Under the pieces are notes generated by a model. The model was given only the letters and a program-made list of their open reading frames with translations. It made no database searches and was not told the DNA's origin. A DNA stretch of 10,886 nt from assembly GCA_019308525.1 (NCBI GenBank), contig JAFDIC010000119.1:1-10886 (forward strand), read 5' to 3'. Source of the DNA: Deltaproteobacteria bacterium (GTDB taxonomy: Bacteria > Desulfobacterota > DSM-4660 > Desulfatiglandales > HGW-15). Below, in pieces: positions 7,326-10,886 of this stretch (position 1 is its first letter; each line of letters begins with the position of its first letter). Made by a program: the position numbers and the translations under genes.

Positions 7326-7979
7326 CTATGAGCCCTTTTGAAATCTTATCCTTGGGCGAGGGCCGAATACCGGCCCGGTGTCCCGCCTCCGCTTCAGCTC
7401 GAAAAACCCAGGCGTGCCGCCCAGGGTGATGAGGGCCTCCCACACCGCTACGGCTTTCTTTCCCCTTGGCGCCGGACTCATGACCGGGCCGAAAAACCCC
7501 TCTCCTTTTCCGCCCTCCAGCACAATGAGCGGCACTCCCACGTCCTTTCCAACCTTGTCCATGGCCTGGGCCATGTCCCCTTCAATCTCCAAATCGAGGG
7601 ACCTGTCCTTGAGAGCCTTTGCCAGTTCGGCGGGGTACTTGCAGGTCCTTAATATTTCTTCCATTACTGAAAGTTCGTCCATGTCCCCGTGGTCATGGTG
7701 GTAAAGGGTACCCATCACCGTGTAAAGCCTTTCCACCCCGGCGTTTCCAAATTCCCGGCGCACTGCTGCGGCAACACGCAACGCCCTTAGGCCGATCTCC
7801 TGAACTATTTTGAAGTCCTTCCTGATCCTGCGGCCCTTGTTGACAATTCTAAGGCTGAAAAACTTCCATCTCACTGAAATATCCTTTTGCCGGCCCACGT
7901 CTGCCATCCACCTGGATGTAATCCAACACCAGGGTCAAATGGGATCAAAGTAGAAATCAATCCTGTCTCTCCTTTTCAA
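7326..7979 (-). CDS. DsbA-fold thiol oxidoreductase (Rv2466c/mycothiol-dependent nitroreductase-like), probable selenoprotein read through an in-frame TGA
   Basis: A 217-aa thioredoxin-superfamily protein with a DsbA-like helical insertion. Reading from TTG 7979 the N terminus is KRRDRIDFYFDPI, then TGA (7937-7935) as residue 15, then PWCWITSRW. The family has Cys-Pro-Trp-(Cys/Ala)-Trp-Ile-Thr-Ser-Arg-Trp here, so the TGA replaces exactly the catalytic cysteine: Sec15-Pro-Trp-Cys18. Downstream, FSLRIVNKG, LYTVMGTLYHH, GKDVGVPLIVLEG, FFGPVMSPAPRG and PGFFELKRRR are as in actinobacterial Rv2466c-type proteins (about 207 aa). Homology continues unbroken across the TGA. TTG 7979 has GGGAGG six bases upstream, so the upstream part is translated. 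The first downstream ATG (7907, residue 25) would give 193 aa without an active site. It ends with TAG. Mycothiol is an actinobacterial thiol, so the partner here must differ. A decayed gene with a nonsense mutation is the alternative, but less likely. Confidence 0.85.
7905..7918 (-). promoter_or_regulatory. Putative bacterial SECIS hairpin downstream of the TGA codon
   Basis: On the minus strand CATCC-AGGT-GGATG forms a perfect 5-bp stem with a four-base loop. The loop begins 21 nt after the TGA (7935-7937) and has G as its second base. Known bacterial SECIS rules (loop about 16-37 nt from UGA, G among the first two loop bases, stem of at least 4 bp) are met, and the loop AGGU resembles the AGGUCU loop of E. 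coli fdhF. Unpaired U's lie on the 5' side below the stem. A competing fold pairs CCTGG (7933-7929) with CCAGG (7915-7911). Confidence 0.6.
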
Positions 7980-8050
7980 GACATAACCTCCCGTCCATTT
8001 GTTGAGAGCATTCTCAATATCAGAGATCAGAGCAAAACAACACTGCTGTC

Positions 8051-8449
8051 TCACCAGCGAACCCTCAAGCCGTAATCCCTGTAGGACCTAAATTCCTTGT
8101 CCTTGGAAATGAGGGTCATTCTGTTTCCGATTCCTTGCCATATCATCATGCGGTCGAAAGGATCCTTGTGAGCAAGCCTGGGAAGCCTGTGAAAACTTGC
8201 AGCCTCCTCAGCTCTCAAGGGGATGATATCCAGGGGAACCTCCTGGGCCGCACCAGGGAGATCCGCAGGACTAACATTGTGAAGTTCAAGCTTTCCGAGT
8301 GAGTATTTGAGGGAGATCTCCCAAAATGTCACAATACTCACCGCAACCCTATTCTTAGGATCTCGTATCTCTTTTCGAGCCCATGAGCTTAGCTTTTCGG
8401 GTTCAAATAGAACCCAGAGGAAAGTATGGGTATCCAGCAGGTAGTTCAT
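8051..8449 (-). CDS. PIN-domain toxin ribonuclease, VapC-like
   Basis: 132 aa, the usual size of a PIN-domain toxin of a type II toxin-antitoxin system; such toxins cut RNA using Mg2+ held by acidic residues. Visible acidic positions: Asp6 in LLDTHTFLW, Glu44 in SIVTFWEISLKYSLGKL, Asp96 and Asp99 in HKDPFDRMMIWQ, and Asp117 in ISKDKEF, followed by a typical YGL ending. The DTHxxLW start places it in the COG3744-like branch that pairs with Phd-type antitoxins. Its ATG overlaps the antitoxin stop by four bases (ATGA), the standard arrangement, so translation is coupled. All catalytic residues are intact, so it is probably functional. The RNA target is unknown. Its stop lies 71 bp before the start of the selenoprotein gene on the same strand. 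Confidence 0.9.
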   Translation of the reverse strand: MNYLLDTHTFLWVLFEPEKLSSWARKEIRDPKNRVAVSIVTFWEISLKYSLGKLELHNVSPADLPGAAQEVPLDIIPLRAEEAASFHRLPRLAHKDPFDRMMIWQGIGNRMTLISKDKEFRSYRDYGLRVRW

Positions 8450-8685
8450 TGATTGATCAACTCTTCGTCAGTCATCTTGAAATTCCTGTGAATGACACAT
8501 GAGCCTCGATCTTTCAGCAAACCCATTCTTCTCTCCTCTTCGAAGGAGTAGTCTTCATATGGCACCAATACCGCTATTCTTTGGCGTTTCTTACCATAGC
8601 TTATGACTATCCTTTCACCCCGTTTGACCCGCTCCAGGACTTCAGAAAACCGCGATTTCAGCTCACCTACGCCGATACTTTCCAT
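8446..8685 (-). CDS. Phd/YefM-family antitoxin
   Basis: 79 aa. The N-terminal IGVGELKSRFSEVLERVKRG (4-23), then ERIVISYGKKRQRIAVLVPYEDY (24-46), is the Phd/YefM DNA-binding fold, in which the dimer binds its own promoter; the charged C-terminal tail (about 47-79, ending MTDEELINQ) would wrap the PIN toxin and block its active site. ATG 8685 has AGGAG eight bases upstream. It overlaps the downstream PIN gene by four bases, which fixes their relation as a toxin-antitoxin pair. Autorepression of the operon, with the toxin as co-repressor, is expected from the family. The sequence is typical and unbroken. Confidence 0.88.
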   Translation of the reverse strand: MESIGVGELKSRFSEVLERVKRGERIVISYGKKRQRIAVLVPYEDYSFEEERRMGLLKDRGSCVIHRNFKMTDEELINQ

Positions 8686-8706
8686 ATCAATTCTCCTGCT
8701 TTTTTG

Positions 8707-8735
8707 AGCCTACCAATCTTTTTGTCAAGTTTCAA
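8707..8735 (-). promoter_or_regulatory. Putative promoter of the toxin-antitoxin operon
   Basis: On the minus strand TTGAAA (8735-8730) and TAGGCT (8712-8707) are separated by 17 bp, just upstream of the antitoxin start; an overlapping TTGACA occurs at 8728-8723. Transcription would start near 8700, leaving a short leader of about 15 nt. Predicted by eye only. Confidence 0.4.
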
Positions 8736-8815
8736 GAAAAGGCCTTTCTGGATCATCGATCACCAGTTGCCCTTTTCCAGACACCGACTTTTGGATGGCT
8801 TATCTGCTATGGGCG

Positions 8816-8834
8816 AAAATCTGCTAAACAGCAA
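8816..8834 (-). terminator. Weak hairpin with T-run after the epimerase gene
   Basis: On the minus strand TGCT-GTTT-AGCA (8833-8822) is followed by GATTTT, 14 bp after the epimerase stop codon. The stem is only 4-5 bp, so it is at best a weak intrinsic terminator between the epimerase gene and the toxin-antitoxin operon. Confidence 0.25.
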
Positions 8835-8846
8835 GGGCAAGCGAAG

Positions 8847-9821
8847 CTATTTTTTGTAGTATTCCCTGTACCAGGCGACAAACCTCTTTATGCCCTCCCT
8901 GATGTCGGTCTTGGGATCGAATCCCAGCAATTCCCTGGATCTTTCAATGTCAGCGGATGTCTCTGGCACATCTCCGGGCTGCATGGGCAACATCTCCTTC
9001 TTGGCCTCCCTGCCCAGCTCTTCCTCGATGATGCGGATAAAGTCAAGCAGCTCTATCGAGCTGGAGTTTCCCAGGTTGAAGATCTCATACTCAAAGGGCC
9101 TCTCGAGCGCCGAGATGGTGCCCTCCACTATGTCATCGATGTAGGTGAAGTCTCTCTTCATGCGGCCGTGGTTATAGACCTTTATTGGCCTGCCATGGAG
9201 GATTGCGTCAGTGAAAAGAAACAGGGCCATGTCAGGACGTCCCCAGGGGCCATAGACCGTGAAATACCTCAACCCGGTGCACGGGATCTGATAGATGTGG
9301 TTGTACGCATGAGCTATCAACTCGTTGGCCCTTTTTGTAGCCCCGTAAAGGGAAACAGGGGCATCCGCCCTGTCTTCAGGACTGAACGGGACCTTGGTGT
9401 TTTTTCCGTAAACGGATGAGGAGGAGGCATAAACAAGATTGTCGACCTCCTGTTCACGGACCAATTCCATCAAATTCAGGAAGCCTAGAAGATTGCTCCT
9501 TTCATAGGAAAAGGGGTCCTTGAGCGAGTGTCTCACCCCTGCCTGGGCAGCCAGGTTGCAGACCCTGCTTACCCGGTGATTTTGAAATACACGCCTCATG
9601 CCCTCCAGATTCTCAAGGTCCTCCTTGTAAAACGTAAAGCCATCGTGGGATTCAAGAATCTCGAGGCGGGCCCTTTTCAGGGAGACATCATAATAGTTAT
9701 TGAGATTGTCAAGGCCGATAACATCCTCGCCATTCTCCAGGAGCTTCTTGGCCACGTGAAAGCCGATGAATCCTGCAGCCCCCGTTATGAGGATGGCATT
9801 GTTTCGGGACATGAGCGGCAT
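8847..9821 (-). CDS. NAD-dependent sugar-nucleotide epimerase, UDP-glucuronate 4-epimerase type
   Basis: A 324-aa extended short-chain dehydrogenase that interconverts UDP-glucuronate and UDP-galacturonate (or similar) for capsule, O-antigen or exopolysaccharide synthesis; cytoplasmic. Visible: Rossmann NAD site GAAGFIG (14-20), acidic loop LDNLNNYYDVSLKRARL (37-53), which is typical of UDP-glucuronate 4-epimerases, NLAAQAGVRHS (89-99), SSSSVYG (133-139) with the catalytic Ser, and YGATK (159-163), the Tyr-x-x-x-Lys pair. GRPDMA (194-199) and FTYIDDIVEG (225-234) fit the same branch. Length is close to the usual 330-340. ATG 9821 is taken as start; ATG 9812 is possible, and the SD is weak for both. 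It starts 27 bp after groEL on the same strand with no terminator, so it may be read from the groEL promoter. Precise substrate is inferred; related 4-epimerases cannot be excluded. Confidence 0.9.
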   Translation of the reverse strand: MPLMSRNNAILITGAAGFIGFHVAKKLLENGEDVIGLDNLNNYYDVSLKRARLEILESHDGFTFYKEDLENLEGMRRVFQNHRVSRVCNLAAQAGVRHSLKDPFSYERSNLLGFLNLMELVREQEVDNLVYASSSSVYGKNTKVPFSPEDRADAPVSLYGATKRANELIAHAYNHIYQIPCTGLRYFTVYGPWGRPDMALFLFTDAILHGRPIKVYNHGRMKRDFTYIDDIVEGTISALERPFEYEIFNLGNSSSIELLDFIRIIEEELGREAKKEMLPMQPGDVPETSADIERSRELLGFDPKTDIREGIKRFVAWYREYYKK

Positions 9822-9848
9822 CCGCCTGTTTTTTGCAAGTAATTTACA

Positions 9849-10886
9849 TTACATCATTCCGCCCATGCCGCCTCCAGGTGGCATTCCCGGGGTTTCTTCC
9901 TTTTCCTTGGGTTTCTCAGCTACCAGGGCCTCGGTTGTAATAAGCAGGGCGGCCACGGATGCGGCATTCTGGAGGGCAAACCTGGTCACCTTGGTAGGAT
10001 CAATGATACCTGCCTTCATCAGGTCCTCGTACTCTCCTGTCTCAGCGTTATATCCAAAGGCGCCCTTGCTGGATTTTACCTTTTCCACCACCACCGAGCC
10101 TTCCGCGCCGGCATTGTTTGCTATCTGGCGCAAGGGCTCTTCCAGGGCGCGCCTGACAATGTTGACACCGTTTTGCTCTTCTCCCTCCAGCTTCACCTTG
10201 GACAGGGCGTTCATACACCTCAGGAGGGCGACTCCTCCACCAGGTACGATGCCCTCTTCGACTGCGGCCCTGGTGGCATTCAGGGCGTCTTCAACCCTGG
10301 CCTTTTTCTCTTTCATCTCTACCTCTGTGGCTGCTCCCACGTTTATCACTGCAACACCGCCCACCAGCTTGGCCAGCCTCTCCTGGAGCTTTTCACGATC
10401 ATAGTCCGAGGTGGTCTCCTCTATCTGCACCCTGATCTGCTTCACCCTGCCTTCCAGGTCCTTTCTGCTTCCGCCGCCGTCCACTATGGTCGTATTGTCC
10501 TTGTCAATGTTCACGGTCTTGGCGGTCCCGAGGTCGTTGAGGGTGACATTCTCCAGCTTGAGGCCAAGGTCCTCGGCGATGACCCTGCCGCCGGTAAGGA
10601 TTGCTATGTCTTCCAGCATGGCCTTTCTTCTGTCACCAAAGCCCGGGGCCTTGACCGCCGCACACTGAAGGGTCCCTCTCAGCTTGTTCACGACCAGGGT
10701 AGCCAAGGCCTCTCCTTCCACGTCTTCCGCAATTATCAGCAGGGGCCTGCCCATCTTGGCTATCTGTTCCAGGATGGGGATAAGATCCTTCATATTGCTG
10801 ATCTTTTTCTCATGGAGCAATATATAGGGCTCGCTAAGGGTTACCTGCATCTTTTCAGGGTCGGTTACGAAGTAGGGTGAGAGGTA
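9849..10886 (-). CDS. groEL: 60-kDa chaperonin GroEL, partial (5' end beyond the right edge)
   Basis: The C-terminal 345 residues of GroEL, the ATP-driven barrel chaperone that folds proteins in the cytoplasm with GroES. The visible reading begins with [13 protein letters not shown], equal to about residue 199 of the E. coli protein, so roughly 200 residues and any groES lie to the right of the window. Key segments follow: [20 protein letters not shown] and [13 protein letters not shown] (apical domain), [32 protein letters not shown] with the ATPase Asp (D398 in E. coli), GGG, and the C-terminal flexible tail [10 protein letters not shown]. No frameshift. The methionine 12 residues into the visible part is internal, not a start. 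The [13 protein letters not shown] tail and general sequence look deltaproteobacterial. Confidence 0.98.
   Translation of the reverse strand, partial: YLSPYFVTDPEKMQVTLSEPYILLHEKKISNMKDLIPILEQIAKMGRPLLIIAEDVEGEALATLVVNKLRGTLQCAAVKAPGFGDRRKAMLEDIAILTGGRVIAEDLGLKLENVTLNDLGTAKTVNIDKDNTTIVDGGGSRKDLEGRVKQIRVQIEETTSDYDREKLQERLAKLVGGVAVINVGAATEVEMKEKKARVEDALNATRAAVEEGIVPGGGVALLRCMNALSKVKLEGEEQNGVNIVRRALEEPLRQIANNAGAEGSVVVEKVKSSKGAFGYNAETGEYEDLMKAGIIDPTKVTRFALQNAASVAALLITTEALVAEKPKEKEETPGMPPGGGMGGMM

Noticed and set aside
7935..7937. TGA as an ordinary stop, making the DsbA-fold gene a 193-aa protein or a pseudogene
   Set aside because: Family homology and an SD-start pair continue upstream of the TGA in the same frame, the TGA falls exactly on the catalytic cysteine, and no other defect is present in the gene.
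7982..7984. ATG just upstream of the TTG as the start of the selenoprotein gene
   Set aside because: It is in another frame and meets a stop after two codons.
10173..10880. Plus-strand 235-aa reading frame opposite groEL
   Set aside because: It is the antisense shadow of a fully conserved groEL.

Overview
The window looks like chromosome of an anaerobic deltaproteobacterium (Desulfobacterota-like). This is inferred from the deltaproteobacterial flavour of the partial GroEL, the [NiFe]-hydrogenase genes with a cyclic-nucleotide-binding partner, and a probable selenoprotein. No taxonomic marker gene is present, so the assignment is soft.

Left part (1-1579, minus strand): the start of a cytoplasmic [NiFe]-hydrogenase operon of the group 3b (sulfhydrogenase/bidirectional NADP-type) kind. 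It begins with the iron-sulfur beta subunit HydB and is followed by a cyclic-nucleotide-binding-domain protein that runs off the left edge. The other subunits would be expected further left. Positions 1580-1933 form a divergent promoter region with a good sigma70-type promoter facing each way.

Centre-left (1934-7237, plus strand): a maturation operon hypC-hypF-hypD-hypE followed by a GNAT acetyltransferase. HypF and HypE make the thiocarboxamide/thiocyanate group, and HypC and HypD carry iron and build the Fe(CN)2CO unit. These are the enzymes needed to mature the hydrogenase encoded divergently. hypA and hypB (nickel insertion) are not in the window. hypC and hypF are in the same frame, separated by one TAG and five sense codons, and hypF has only a TTG start.

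Centre-right (7238-8685, minus strand): a hairpin between convergent genes, then a DsbA-fold thioredoxin-like gene. Its conventional ATG reading (193 aa) lacks the active site. Reading upstream through an in-frame TGA restores a redox motif Sec-Pro-Trp-Cys in exactly the family context, and a bacterial SECIS-like hairpin lies just downstream of the TGA. I therefore annotate it as a 217-aa selenoprotein. This is the most notable item in the window. Upstream lies a Phd/PIN (VapBC-like) toxin-antitoxin pair.

Right part (8847-10886, minus strand): the C-terminal two thirds of groEL, cut by the window edge, followed after 27 bp by a UDP-glucuronate 4-epimerase-type sugar-nucleotide epimerase.
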